Source of the DNA: TWA4 sp034086685
Lineage (GTDB): Bacteria; Bacillota; Clostridia; Lachnospirales; Lachnospiraceae
Length of the DNA stretch: 31,054 bases
Reading direction: 5' to 3'
NCBI GenBank assembly: GCA_034086685.1
Contig: JAXDZY010000031.1
Span: 1 to 31,054, forward strand
Made by a program: the position numbers and the translations under genes. Under the pieces are notes generated by a model. It was given only the letters and a program-made list of their open reading frames with translations, searched no databases and was not told the origin of the DNA. This document shows, one piece after another, positions 16,224 to 24,470 of this stretch; within the stretch, counting starts at the first letter, position 1, and every line of letters begins with the position of its first letter.

Positions 16224-17054
16224 TTATTTTACAGCACCTGTAATACCTTCCGTGAACTGTTTTTGCAATACGAAGAATACGATCATCGTAGGCAGCGAAC
16301 AGAATGCTACACCCAGCATCAGCATACCGTAATCGGTTACATAGCCGGCTGTCAGGTTGGAAATCAGCATGGGCATGGTTGCTGCTCTGTTGTCGCTCAT
16401 GATTACTTTCGGCCACAGATATGCATTCCATGCATTCATGAATGTAATAACAGCAGCTGCTGCATACGTTGATTTCATGGTGGGCAGGAACATACGGTAA
16501 AAGATCTGAAATTCCGTCAGACCATCAATACGTGCCGCCTCGATAATATCAACCGGAAAGGCCCTTGCATTCTGCCGGAACATCATAATCATAAACGGGG
16601 TTGCAATGCTGGGAAGAAGGAAACCCAGAGAAGTATTAAGCAGGCCAAGCTTTGATGTCATCTGGAACAAAGGAACCATAGTTGCAACCCCGGGAATCAT
16701 CATGGCCAGCAGAAGGATGGAGAACACTCTGTCCTTTGCCTTATCATGATATATTTCGAAACCATAGCCTGCCAGAGAACAAACTGCCAGACATACAATT
16801 GTCAGTAAAAATGCATATTTAAAAGAGTTCCACATGGAACGCCACAGATCCTGCTGGCTGACCAGATTCCTGAAATTTTCCATCAGGTAGGTACCTGGAA
16901 TAATCCGGCCCTGTGATACATCCGAACTCTTGTTGGTAGCCGCTGATAACATCCAGTAAAGCGGAAATACAGAAATAAAAGATACAATCGCCAGAAAGAT
17001 ATAGGTGGGAATCAGTCTTCTCTGAATCATGGATTTATTCTTTTTCTTAGTCAC
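16224..17054 (-). CDS. Sugar ABC transporter permease, MalG/CUT1 type
   Basis: A 276-residue inner-membrane permease with six predicted helices. The EAA coupling loop reads EAARIDGLTEFQIFYRMFLP followed by TMKS, which fits the MalG-type consensus. The likely start is the GTG at 17054, which overlaps the upstream permease stop by 8 bases and has AGGTG at the right distance; a GTG three codons earlier is too close to that ribosome site. It pairs with the MalF-like permease and the lipoprotein SBP. No ATPase is encoded in this locus, so a shared MsmK/UgpC-type ATPase elsewhere is implied. The neighbouring galactosidases point to galacto-oligosaccharides or lactose as cargo. Confidence 0.9.
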   Translation of the reverse strand: MTKKKNKSMIQRRLIPTYIFLAIVSFISVFPLYWMLSAATNKSSDVSQGRIIPGTYLMENFRNLVSQQDLWRSMWNSFKYAFLLTIVCLAVCSLAGYGFEIYHDKAKDRVFSILLLAMMIPGVATMVPLFQMTSKLGLLNTSLGFLLPSIATPFMIMMFRQNARAFPVDIIEAARIDGLTEFQIFYRMFLPTMKSTYAAAAVITFMNAWNAYLWPKVIMSDNRAATMPMLISNLTAGYVTDYGMLMLGVAFCSLPTMIVFFVLQKQFTEGITGAVK

Positions 17055-17943
17055 GTGTATCACCTACTTTCATATTGATAGCTGCCAGAACTGCAACCAT
17101 GATAAATACAATAAATGCCATGGCCGATGCATAACCGAAATTGGGTTTATTTACAAAACAGGTATTGTAAATGTAATGTGACATTGTAATCGTTGCATTG
17201 GCAGGGCCGCCGTTTGTCAGGTTTACAGATTCATCAAACAGCTGTAATGTACCATTGATCGACATGATAAATGTCATTACGATAGTAGGTTTTAACAGCG
17301 GAACTGTAATCTTCCAGAACGTTTTCCATCCGTTGGCACCGTCGATCTTTGCCGCTTCATATACGGAATATTCAATATTCTGCAGACCTGACAGATAGAA
17401 TACCATGTTGTAGCCGGTCCATCTCCAGATCAGGGCGATAATGATAACCACTCGTGCGCTGGTTGCATTACCAAGGAAATTGTAGCCGTTTTCAAGAATT
17501 CCCAGATGGATCAGAATACTGTTGATCAGACCATCTACTGCAAACAGGGAACGGAAAATCAATGCATAGGATACCAGTGCCGTTGCACAGGGAAGAAATA
17601 CACAGGTACGGAAAATTCCTTTGAATTTCAGATCCTTATTGTTCAGCAGCTGTGCCAGTAAAATTGCCAGAACCAGCATAATCGGTACCTGAATAATCAG
17701 ATACAGAAATGTATTTTTAACTGAGGTCTGGAATACATTATCCTGGAGAATACGTTGATAGTTCATTGTGACCGGCTCTGCAAATTTCATGGTACCTGTA
17801 CCGGTCTGTAATGAAAGGACAAACGCTTTGATCATGGGCCAGAAGCTCATGACTGCAATCAGAAGCGTAGCCGGCGTCAGAAATATCCAGCCTGATACAT
17901 TCTGCTTTTGCTGAAGCGTCATTCCGCGTTTTTTCGTTTTCAT
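17047..17943 (-). CDS. Sugar ABC transporter permease, MalF/CUT1 type
   Basis: A 298-residue permease with six predicted helices. The first follows a basic N-terminus (WIFLTPATLLIAVMSFWPMI). The EAA coupling loop reads YEAAKIDGANGWKTFWKITV followed by PLLKP, a good MalF/UgpA-type match. The ATG at 17943 is preferred over the ATG at 17952 because the AGGGG ribosome site sits correctly only for the former. Overlap with the next permease shows co-translation. It lies 104 bases after the SBP gene, behind a terminator-like hairpin. Confidence 0.9.
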   Translation of the reverse strand: MKTKKRGMTLQQKQNVSGWIFLTPATLLIAVMSFWPMIKAFVLSLQTGTGTMKFAEPVTMNYQRILQDNVFQTSVKNTFLYLIIQVPIMLVLAILLAQLLNNKDLKFKGIFRTCVFLPCATALVSYALIFRSLFAVDGLINSILIHLGILENGYNFLGNATSARVVIIIALIWRWTGYNMVFYLSGLQNIEYSVYEAAKIDGANGWKTFWKITVPLLKPTIVMTFIMSINGTLQLFDESVNLTNGGPANATITMSHYIYNTCFVNKPNFGYASAMAFIVFIMVAVLAAINMKVGDTRD

Positions 17944-18009
17944 ATTATACATCCCCTTTTGTCCACTCTGATTTGCTCTCCGAACTGCTTTTCAGAGGCA
18001 AATTGGCTC

Positions 18010-18038
18010 AAAAACAGGGAACTGAATGATCAGCTCCC
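18010..18038 (-). terminator. Leaky terminator between sugar-binding protein and permeases
   Basis: On the minus strand GGGAGCTGA pairs with TCAGTTCCC (arms 18030-18038 and 18017-18025, one G-U pair), with a 4-base loop, followed by TGTTTTTG. It lies 18 bases past the SBP stop. This placement usually keeps the binding protein in excess over the permeases. Confidence 0.65.
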
Positions 18039-18056
18039 CATCATCAGTCACATTTT

Positions 18057-19364
18057 TTACTGCATATTGAATTCCAGCTCCTGCTGAGCGCTCTTCAATG
18101 CGCTGGCTTTATCAGTTCCTCCCATAATAGCCTGAACTGCTGTTCCTATTGCAGAACGTCCCTCATAGTGATAAGGGCTCTTGAAGTTGTCAGGAGTCTG
18201 AAGTGAATATTCAACGATAGTTGCGAAAATAGGCTGGTCATTCCAGAATGCCTGAGGCTCTTTATATGCATCTGTTTCAGCAGCAGGTGCGTAGCATGAA
18301 ATAGCGCCTGTTGCAGGAAGAATTGCATCATAAAAATCTGTACTGGAACCGAAAGTATCTGCCAGCAGTTTCTCAGCCAGCTCTACATTCTTGCAGTTTT
18401 TAGTGATATACCAGGAAGAACCACCGTTGTTGGAGTAATGAGCAGCACCTTCCACACCATCGACAGAAGGCATATTGGTGATTTCCCATAATCCCTTCTG
18501 GTCTTCAGTTCCCATAATGGAAGCTGTAATCCAGTTGCCGTTAATGGTACCTGCAACTGTACTCTTTGTGATTGTACCAATGTAATCATCCCATGAGTTA
18601 ACTTCCAGATATACATTCTTCTGAACCATCTCCACGTAAATATCAACGATTGCATCCAAAGCAGGGTTTCCGTCAATATAAGCATTGCCTTCTTCATCAA
18701 ATAATGCAGCACCGCAGGACTGCAGCATCATCAGGATGGTATCAGGGGAATCTGCCTGTCCGGATAACATATATTTACCGGTCTTATTGTAAACATCTTC
18801 ACCAATCTCGATCAGTTTCTTCCATGTGATATCAGTCAGATCTGCAACCGTATATCCTGCCTGTTCCAGAATATCGGTTCTCCAGCAGGCAATAACAGCA
18901 CCGTTGTCGAAAGGTACACCATAATGTTTTCCATCTTTCATGGAATAAGCCTGTTTCATTTCGCCAAACTGTGACCAGTCAATACCGCAGTCAGATACGT
19001 CTGTAAAAGCATCAGGGTAGGATTCCAGGAATTTCTGGAAGCTGTTATCCTGCATCAGAACGATATCAGGAAGAGTATCCCACTGACCGGATGTAGCTGC
19101 TGTTGTCAGCTTTGTTTCGCAGTCAGTAGAAGATGTTTCAACAACTTTGACCTTGATACCGGCCATCTCACCGGCTGTTTCCATAGCCTTAATGTTGAAA
19201 TTGGGGTCCCATGTCCAGACAGTCAGTTCATCAGAGTCAGAACCGCTTCCGCCTCCGTTAGCTGCAGCCTGAGTCCCATCTGAACCGGAACTGCTGTTTC
19301 CGCATGCTGCCAGAGAAAATACCATTGTGCCGGCAAGTAACAGTGATAAGAGTTTTCTTTTCAT
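18057..19364 (-). CDS. Sugar-binding lipoprotein, ABC CUT1 family
   Basis: A 435-residue solute-binding protein (bacterial extracellular SBP family 1). The signal peptide MKRKLLSLLLAGTMVFSLAA ends at lipobox Cys21, followed by a Ser/Gly/Asn-rich linker. The mature domain begins ELTVWTWDPNFNIKAME and contains GVPFDNGAVIACWRTDILEQ and the family motif TINGNWITASIMG. It delivers sugars to the two downstream permeases. The ATG at 19364 has a strong AAGGAGG site. It is the first gene of the galactoside operon, preceded by a leader with paired inverted repeats and the two AraC regulators. The substrate is inferred as a beta-galactoside from the GH2 and GH42 neighbours, not read from the binding protein. 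Confidence 0.9.
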   Translation of the reverse strand: MKRKLLSLLLAGTMVFSLAACGNSSSGSDGTQAAANGGGSGSDSDELTVWTWDPNFNIKAMETAGEMAGIKVKVVETSSTDCETKLTTAATSGQWDTLPDIVLMQDNSFQKFLESYPDAFTDVSDCGIDWSQFGEMKQAYSMKDGKHYGVPFDNGAVIACWRTDILEQAGYTVADLTDITWKKLIEIGEDVYNKTGKYMLSGQADSPDTILMMLQSCGAALFDEEGNAYIDGNPALDAIVDIYVEMVQKNVYLEVNSWDDYIGTITKSTVAGTINGNWITASIMGTEDQKGLWEITNMPSVDGVEGAAHYSNNGGSSWYITKNCKNVELAEKLLADTFGSSTDFYDAILPATGAISCYAPAAETDAYKEPQAFWNDQPIFATIVEYSLQTPDNFKSPYHYEGRSAIGTAVQAIMGGTDKASALKSAQQELEFNMQ

Positions 19365-19390
19365 TTCTTTTCCTCCTTTAAAAATGTTTT

Positions 19391-19439
19391 ATACAAGTTG
19401 TACACTTTCTCAGTGCACTCTCTTCCCTGTTGTGTACAA
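19391..19439. promoter_or_regulatory. Inverted repeats in the leader of the galactoside operon
   Basis: TTGTACAC (19398-19405) and GTGTACAA (19432-19439) are perfect inverted repeats 26 bases apart. A second small palindrome, TACAAGTTGTA, overlaps the left one, and AGTGCACT lies between. A TATTAT element precedes them on the minus strand (19440-19445) but lacks a good -35, as expected of an activator-dependent promoter. The AraC regulators next door are the obvious candidates to bind. Confidence 0.4.
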
Positions 19440-19558
19440 TAATACCATCACTCGCAGCACAATTGTTTTTATATTCATGCCACAATTATGCAAATTCGAC
19501 TTTTTTTGTTGATTAGTGAGTAAAAGAGGATTTCAATTGTTAATTTTTTATCTGTTTT

Positions 19559-20491
19559 TTACCATCCTTTCTTGACCAGAACGTTAATTTTATTCAATTT
19601 TTTCCGGTAATAATCGGAATTTTTCTTCCACTGGTTGGGAGATACACCGAAAATATTTTTAAAATTGCGATTGAAAGTCGAAATTGACAAAAATCCGGTC
19701 ATTTCTGCTATCTCGGCCATACTGCCTTTATTCCCCCGGATCATATCACAGGCCTTTTTGATACGATAGGCATTCAGATATTCTCCCGGCGTCATCCTGG
19801 TACATTCTTCAAATTTTCTGCGAAAATGAGACTCACTCATATGACAGGCATCAGCCAGTTCTGATATTTTTATTTCACGGCTGTAGTATTCATGAATAAA
19901 ATCAACAGCCGGCTGAATATGTTCCATGTCATGTTTTCCTGCCACCGGACTCTTTTCCTCATCATCTGATTCCTGATTCATCCTGACAATATGAAACAGC
20001 AGATTCTGACATAGTCCTTTCTGGCACTCCCGGTACATCACATCTTTCTGCCTGACTTCACTCATCAGAAGAGCCAGTAAAGAAGCCAGTTCCGGATATT
20101 TGTCTTCAGTCACACACCATGCCCGCCTGTTGATGGTCTCCTCCAGATCATTTCTGAAAAACTCATCTTTAGGATAAAAAGCATACAGAATTTTACCTAT
20201 ATCCAGATACAGATACTCCCAGCTTGAACTGAATTCATCATCACTGTCTGTTGTATGAGAAAAATTCTCAGGTATGATGGTAATCATTCCCGGGGCATAT
20301 CGAATGCATTCCTCACCCAGCCACATGGATCCACTCCCGCGTATGCACATCCCGATCTCCATCAGATTATGTATATGCATGATATACTCATAATTTCTTG
20401 TCCAGCTCTCACCATACAGTGCAAGTACATATTCATCTTTCGGAATATTATAATAGCGCATTTCAAGAGTAGTCGTCTGCTTCTTTTTCAT
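19559..20491 (-). CDS. AraC-family transcriptional regulator (first of tandem pair)
   Basis: A 310-residue regulator. An N-terminal cupin-like sensing domain includes HIHNLMEIGMC and MITIIPENFSHTT. A C-terminal AraC DNA-binding domain (about residues 205-300) has two helix-turn-helix units: ISELADACHMSESHFRRKFE and MAEIAEMTGFLSISTFNRNF, followed by GVSPNQWKK. The start is set at the ATG at 20491, which has GGAGGTGCGCC in front; an in-frame ATG 6 codons upstream lies within that site. It resembles its neighbour over the whole length, including the final KGW. It is likely a sugar-responsive activator of the transporter and galactosidase operon directly downstream. Which of the pair senses which sugar is unknown. 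Confidence 0.88.
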   Translation of the reverse strand: MKKKQTTTLEMRYYNIPKDEYVLALYGESWTRNYEYIMHIHNLMEIGMCIRGSGSMWLGEECIRYAPGMITIIPENFSHTTDSDDEFSSSWEYLYLDIGKILYAFYPKDEFFRNDLEETINRRAWCVTEDKYPELASLLALLMSEVRQKDVMYRECQKGLCQNLLFHIVRMNQESDDEEKSPVAGKHDMEHIQPAVDFIHEYYSREIKISELADACHMSESHFRRKFEECTRMTPGEYLNAYRIKKACDMIRGNKGSMAEIAEMTGFLSISTFNRNFKNIFGVSPNQWKKNSDYYRKKLNKINVLVKKGW

Positions 20492-20518
20492 GGCGCACCT
20501 CCATTTCATCTGTGTTTC

Positions 20519-21451
20519 CTACCACCCTTTGAGAACAGGTACCTTACAATCCAGCAGCAGATTTTTATCCTCTTTCAGCTTCTTTTTCCACTGCAATGGT
20601 GACATACCTGTTACATTTTTAAAATTTCTTGAAAAAGTGGTATTAACAGGAAAACCCACCTTTGCACCTATATCCTGAATTCTTTCATCACTTTTTCCCA
20701 TCAGTTCACACGCTTTTTCAATTCTTACAAGATTTATATATTCAACCGGTGAAACATTCATATATTCATCAAAAATTCTGCGAAAATGCGTTTCGCTCAG
20801 ATTACAGATCCTGGCCAGTTCACCAATGCGGATTTCTTCTGCAAAATTCTGCTCGATATAGCGCAGAGCCTCTGCAATACTTCCAAAATTCATATTCTGC
20901 AATTCAAATTTCTCCGGTACCTTTTCCTGCTTATTTAATTCAATGATTTTCAACAAAGCTGCATGCAGTAAACTTTTAACTGTTTCTTTATAAAACTCAT
21001 TTTCATTTTCCATTTCCTCAAAAATCAGATTAAGAACAGAAGCAAGCTCCGGATATTCCTGTCCATTTACCAAAAACATCCTGCTGTGCAGACGTTTTAA
21101 TAAATTAATTGCAAAATGAGGGTTTTCAGCATAAATTTCCTTTAAAAAACTATCTGTATCTGCAAATAGATATTCCCACTTCTGCGGATCACTGTTTACT
21201 CCACAGGTATGATGTGGAAAATTTTTCGGTATGACGGTTATGGTTCCTTCACAATATGGTACTTTACTATTCCCCAGATACATAGTACCTTCGCCATAAC
21301 GGCAGACTCCTATTTCAAGATAATTATGAAAATGCATGGGATCGCTTCCATAAGGAACCACCCATTTATCTCCCATCAGTGCAATTAAAGGAAACCCCTG
21401 AGGTGTTTCGTAATAGCGAAATTCAATTTTTTCTTTAACTTTTTCTTTCAT
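20519..21451 (-). CDS. AraC-family transcriptional regulator (second of tandem pair)
   Basis: A 310-residue regulator with the same layout as its neighbour: a cupin-like N-terminal domain (HFHNYLEIGVC, GTITVIPKNFPHHT) and an AraC DNA-binding domain (IGELARICNLSETHFRRIFD, then IQDIGAKVGFPVNTTFSRNF, GMSPLQWKK). It ends VPVLKGW. The start is the ATG at 21451 with AGGAGAATTT before it; a longer N-terminal extension lacks a ribosome site. Only 27 bases separate the two genes, so they form one transcript from the promoter at 21555-21583. Identical length, shared ends and motif-by-motif similarity point to tandem duplication with divergence of the sensor domain. Confidence 0.88.
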   Translation of the reverse strand: MKEKVKEKIEFRYYETPQGFPLIALMGDKWVVPYGSDPMHFHNYLEIGVCRYGEGTMYLGNSKVPYCEGTITVIPKNFPHHTCGVNSDPQKWEYLFADTDSFLKEIYAENPHFAINLLKRLHSRMFLVNGQEYPELASVLNLIFEEMENENEFYKETVKSLLHAALLKIIELNKQEKVPEKFELQNMNFGSIAEALRYIEQNFAEEIRIGELARICNLSETHFRRIFDEYMNVSPVEYINLVRIEKACELMGKSDERIQDIGAKVGFPVNTTFSRNFKNVTGMSPLQWKKKLKEDKNLLLDCKVPVLKGW

Positions 21452-21554
21452 AAATTCTCCTGACATAATAATAATGCAGCCGGCACAGACTGCCGATCTC
21501 ACCAGGACACAGCGTACGGGTAACATATCAGTGACGAGACATATCGATAAAAAT

Positions 21555-21583
21555 ATTATAATATTTTAAAGACTGACTGTCCA
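21555..21583 (-). promoter_or_regulatory. Promoter of the tandem AraC genes
   Basis: On the minus strand TGGACA (21578-21583), a 17-base spacer, and TATAAT (21555-21560), about 100 bases before the AraC start. It is divergent from the DUF6106 gene promoter 24 bases away. Confidence 0.6.
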
Positions 21584-21606
21584 TAAAAACAGTTTTTCTT
21601 TCGCTA

Positions 21607-21635
21607 TTGCATATTTTCTCATAATGAGATAAGAT
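21607..21635 (+). promoter_or_regulatory. Promoter of the DUF6106-like gene
   Basis: TTGCAT (21607-21612), a 17-base spacer, and TAAGAT (21630-21635), 33 bases before the ATG at 21669, with AAAGGA as ribosome site. Confidence 0.6.
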
Positions 21636-21668
21636 GATTAAAAATTCCACCTGAAAGGATTGATAAAA

Positions 21669-22178
21669 ATGTCTTACGAAGTTATGACCCATGTGAAAAG
21701 GCGTAAAAAGCGTTTCAGCGGATTTATCAGGATACTGATCGTTGTTCTCGCAGTAATATGCTTTCTGCTGGGGATTATGATTACCACCGGTTTTCTGCTC
21801 CCGTGCTTTTTGCTGGCAGGACTTTACTATTTCTACTCCATGAATGTTGACAGAGAATATGAATATACAGCGGCAGACGATATCCTGCAGATTGATGTAA
21901 TAAAAGGCGGAGCAAGGCGCTCCTGTGCGCATCAGATTCCGTTTGTTGATATTGAGGTAATCGCTCCCCACGCACATGATGCGGTTGCACGCTATCGGAT
22001 CAAAGGCGGAACCGAGCGACTGAAAAAATATGATTACACTTCTTATGACGATTCTATCCCTTATTTTACCGTTATTGCCAGAGAAGAAAAGCAAAAAATC
22101 AAGATACTGATGGATCTTGACGACAATATGCTGCGCATTCTGAAGAACAGAATGCCGGATCGAGTGTATACCAGTTAG
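21669..22178 (+). CDS. DUF6106-like small membrane protein (169 aa)
   Basis: A basic N-terminus (VKRRKKRF) is followed by two closely spaced hydrophobic segments, about residues 19-37 (FIRILIVVLAVICFLLGIM) and 39-55, forming a membrane hairpin. A soluble domain of about 110 residues follows (NVDREYEYTAADDILQIDVI, FVDIEVIAPHAHDAVARY, FTVIAREEKQKIKILMDLD). The layout and these motifs resemble the DUF6106 family of Lachnospiraceae; function unknown. It is the only intact plus-strand gene between 1 and 31 kb. It has its own promoter and ribosome site, which decides in favour of this frame over an antisense open frame. It converges on ureC, with a parS palindrome in between. Confidence 0.75.
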   Translation: MSYEVMTHVKRRKKRFSGFIRILIVVLAVICFLLGIMITTGFLLPCFLLAGLYYFYSMNVDREYEYTAADDILQIDVIKGGARRSCAHQIPFVDIEVIAPHAHDAVARYRIKGGTERLKKYDYTSYDDSIPYFTVIAREEKQKIKILMDLDDNMLRILKNRMPDRVYTS

Positions 22179-22200
22179 CAAATAAATCAGGAATATACAG

Positions 22201-22238
22201 AAGAAGGAGTTATGTTTCACGTGAAACATAACTCCTTC
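22201..22238. promoter_or_regulatory. parS: parS site inside a 38-base perfect palindrome
   Basis: The core at 22212-22227 is exactly TGTTTCACGTGAAACA, the ParB/Spo0J binding site. The palindrome extends perfectly outward to 22201 and 22238 (AGAAGGAGTTATG arms). It lies between the convergent ends of the DUF6106 gene and ureC, so the transcript hairpin may also serve as a terminator, although its T-tract is poor. A parS site normally marks the origin-proximal part of the chromosome. Confidence 0.88.
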
Positions 22239-22273
22239 TTCTGTAATCACACTTTTCCGTTTTCGGAGCCTGT

Positions 22274-23995
22274 TCAGAACAGATTATACATCTGTGTCAG
22301 CGGCAGTTTTTTGGCCGGTCCGGAGGTCAGATGAACTCCATCTGCTGTAACCTCATACGTTTCCGGATCAACTTTAATGTCAGGTGTTTCATGATTATAC
22401 CTCATATCACATTTACCGATATTCCGGCATTTTGACACTGGAAGTACCTGTTTCTGAAGTCCAAGTTTTTCTTTGATTCCGTTTCTGTACGCTGCCATGG
22501 ATACAAATGTGGCACATGCCGCATATTTTGCACCGCCATGAGCTGCAAACATAGGCTGATAAAGTACAGGCTGTGTTGTGGGAATGGAAGCATTGGCATC
22601 TCCCATTCTGGCAGCAATAATCATACCGCCTTTAATAATAATATCAGGTTTCACACCAAAAAATGCAGGATTCCACAGCACCAGATCGGCCATCTTGCCG
22701 ACTTCCACAGAACCCACGTAATCGGCCACACCATGGGTAACGGCCGGATTAATAGTATATTTGGAAATATAACGTTTTACGCGGAAATTATCATTTCCTT
22801 TTCCTTCATCTTCTGGTAAAGGTCCCCGTTCTTCTTTCATCTTATGTGCAGTCTGCCATGTACGGGTAATAACTTCACCCACACGTCCCATAGCCTGTGA
22901 ATCGGAACTCATCATACTGAACACACCCAGATCATGAAGTACATCTTCTGCAGCAATCGTTTCGGGACGAATTCTTGAATCCGCAAATGCCACATCTTCC
23001 GGTATCTTATTATCCAGATGATGGCAGACCATCAGCATGTCCAGATGTTCATCAATGGTATTTACCGTAAAAGGCATGGTCGGATTGGTGGACGAAGGCA
23101 GCACATTGGAAAATGATGCCGCACGGATAATATCCGGTGCATGCCCTCCGCCTGCACCCTCTGTATGATAAGTATGTATCGTTCTTCCGGCAATGGCATT
23201 GATGGTATCCTCCACACAGCCGCCTTCATTCAGCGTATCGGTATGGATTGCCACCTGCACATCATATTCATCCGCCACATTGAGACAGTGGTGGATTACG
23301 GCCGGAGTTGCACCCCAGTCTTCATGAATTTTCAGTCCCATGGCACCTGCCTCCACCTGTTCACGCAGAGGACGTTCATCCGAGCAGTTTCCCTTTCCCA
23401 GAAAGCCCAGATTCACAGGATATTCATCTGCCGCTTTCAGCATCATTCCAAGATTCCATGCTCCCGGCGTACAGGTTGTAGCATTGGTGCCGTCAGCAGG
23501 TCCCGTCCCGCCTCCAATCATGGTAGTTACACCGGAATACAGTGCACAGTCAATCTGCTGGGGAGAAATAAAATGTATATGGGTATCGATTCCTCCTGCT
23601 GTCAAAATCATGTTTTCCCCGGCAAGTGCCTCTGTAGCTGCTCCAACTGTCATGCCAGGTGTCACTCCATCCATATTATCCGGATTTCCGGCCTTTCCGA
23701 TACCGGCAATTCTGCCATCTTTTATACCGATATCAGCTTTATATATACCGGTATAATCAAGTACCAGGCAGTTGGTGATTACCAGATCAAGCACTCCTTC
23801 ATCTCTGCCTGCTTTCACGTTCTGCCCCATTCCATCCCGCAGTGTCTTGCCGCCGCCAAACTTGGCTTCTTCTCCATATGTTGTAAAATCCTTTTCCACT
23901 TCAACAATCAGATTTGTATCCGCCAGTCTGACCCTGTCTCCTGTTGTGGGACCATACATCATGGCATACTTCCTACCTGAAATCGTATAACTCAT
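22274..23995 (-). CDS. ureC: Urease alpha subunit UreC
   Basis: A 573-residue catalytic subunit that hydrolyses urea to ammonia and carbamate. All metal-centre residues are visible: His139 and His141 (in GGIDTHIHF), carbamylated Lys222 (GLKIHEDWG), His251 (AIHTDTL), His277 (HTYHTEGAGGGH) and Asp365 (SSDSQAMGR). The flap Cys324-His325 (VCHHLDNK) is also present. The start ATG at 23995 follows the ureB stop with no intervening base, and GGAGGCGG lies inside ureB. Length and separate A, B and C subunits match the usual bacterial arrangement, not the fused Helicobacter form. The accessory genes needed to activate it are 17 kb away in this window. Confidence 0.97.
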   Translation of the reverse strand: MSYTISGRKYAMMYGPTTGDRVRLADTNLIVEVEKDFTTYGEEAKFGGGKTLRDGMGQNVKAGRDEGVLDLVITNCLVLDYTGIYKADIGIKDGRIAGIGKAGNPDNMDGVTPGMTVGAATEALAGENMILTAGGIDTHIHFISPQQIDCALYSGVTTMIGGGTGPADGTNATTCTPGAWNLGMMLKAADEYPVNLGFLGKGNCSDERPLREQVEAGAMGLKIHEDWGATPAVIHHCLNVADEYDVQVAIHTDTLNEGGCVEDTINAIAGRTIHTYHTEGAGGGHAPDIIRAASFSNVLPSSTNPTMPFTVNTIDEHLDMLMVCHHLDNKIPEDVAFADSRIRPETIAAEDVLHDLGVFSMMSSDSQAMGRVGEVITRTWQTAHKMKEERGPLPEDEGKGNDNFRVKRYISKYTINPAVTHGVADYVGSVEVGKMADLVLWNPAFFGVKPDIIIKGGMIIAARMGDANASIPTTQPVLYQPMFAAHGGAKYAACATFVSMAAYRNGIKEKLGLQKQVLPVSKCRNIGKCDMRYNHETPDIKVDPETYEVTADGVHLTSGPAKKLPLTQMYNLF

Positions 23996-24364
23996 TTATT
24001 CCGCCTCCAGCATTCCTTTTTTTCCTGCTCTTTCCAGAGAAGCCTGCAAAGAAGCCTCTCCTGTCTGTCCACAGGTCAGATCATTCAAACCAAAAATCCG
24101 CTTTCTCCCTCCAAATTCCACCAGAGTCACAGTTTTTTCCATACCCGGCTCAAAACGAACAGAAGTACCTGACGGAATATCCAGCCGATATCCATATGTC
24201 TTCTTTCTGTCAAATTTCAACAATTTATTTACTTCGAAAAAATGATAATGAGATCCCACCTGCACAGGGCGGTCTCCTGCATTTGCAACTGTTACAGAAA
24301 CAGTTTTCCGGCCTTCATTCAATATAATATCTCTGTCAGCCGGCATAATTTCTCCAATCTTCAT
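23996..24364 (-). CDS. ureB: Urease beta subunit UreB
   Basis: A 122-residue small subunit. Motifs are GEIMPADRDIILNEGR, NAGDRPVQVGSHYHFFEVN and RLDIPSGTSVRFEPG followed by VTLVEFGG, all highly conserved in UreB. The ATG at 24364 is chosen because GGAGGTG lies 7 bases ahead; a TTG two codons earlier is not needed. It is followed directly by ureC. The gap to ureA (106 bases) holds a perfect parS site, unusual in the middle of an enzyme operon. Confidence 0.95.
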   Translation of the reverse strand: MKIGEIMPADRDIILNEGRKTVSVTVANAGDRPVQVGSHYHFFEVNKLLKFDRKKTYGYRLDIPSGTSVRFEPGMEKTVTLVEFGGRKRIFGLNDLTCGQTGEASLQASLERAGKKGMLEAE

Positions 24365-24393
24365 GTCCAAACACCTCCTGTCAAATTAACCAC

Positions 24394-24432
24394 TGTTTCA
24401 CACAGGTATCTGAATGTTTCACGTGAAACATT
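24394..24432. promoter_or_regulatory. parS: parS site with adjacent half-site between ureA and ureB
   Basis: TGTTTCACGTGAAACA lies exactly at 24415-24430 and extends to a 20-base palindrome (24413-24432). A half-site TGTTTCAC occurs at 24394-24401. The perfect match identifies a ParB-binding centromere-like site. Bound ParB could interfere with ureA-to-ureB transcription. Confidence 0.88.
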
Positions 24433-24470
24433 TTAACTTTCCTGCTTGAATTACATTTTTCACCACACCT

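Noticed and set aside
17051..17057. TCACGTGT near the permease junction as another parS site
   Set aside because: Only the CACGTG core is shared; the flanking TTT/AAA arms are missing.
21528..22250. A 240-codon minus-strand open frame opposite the DUF6106-like gene
   Set aside because: The plus-strand gene has a promoter, a ribosome site, membrane helices and family-like motifs. The antisense frame has none of these and crosses the parS palindrome.
23141..23980. A 279-codon plus-strand open frame inside ureC
   Set aside because: Antisense to highly conserved ureC; no start signals.
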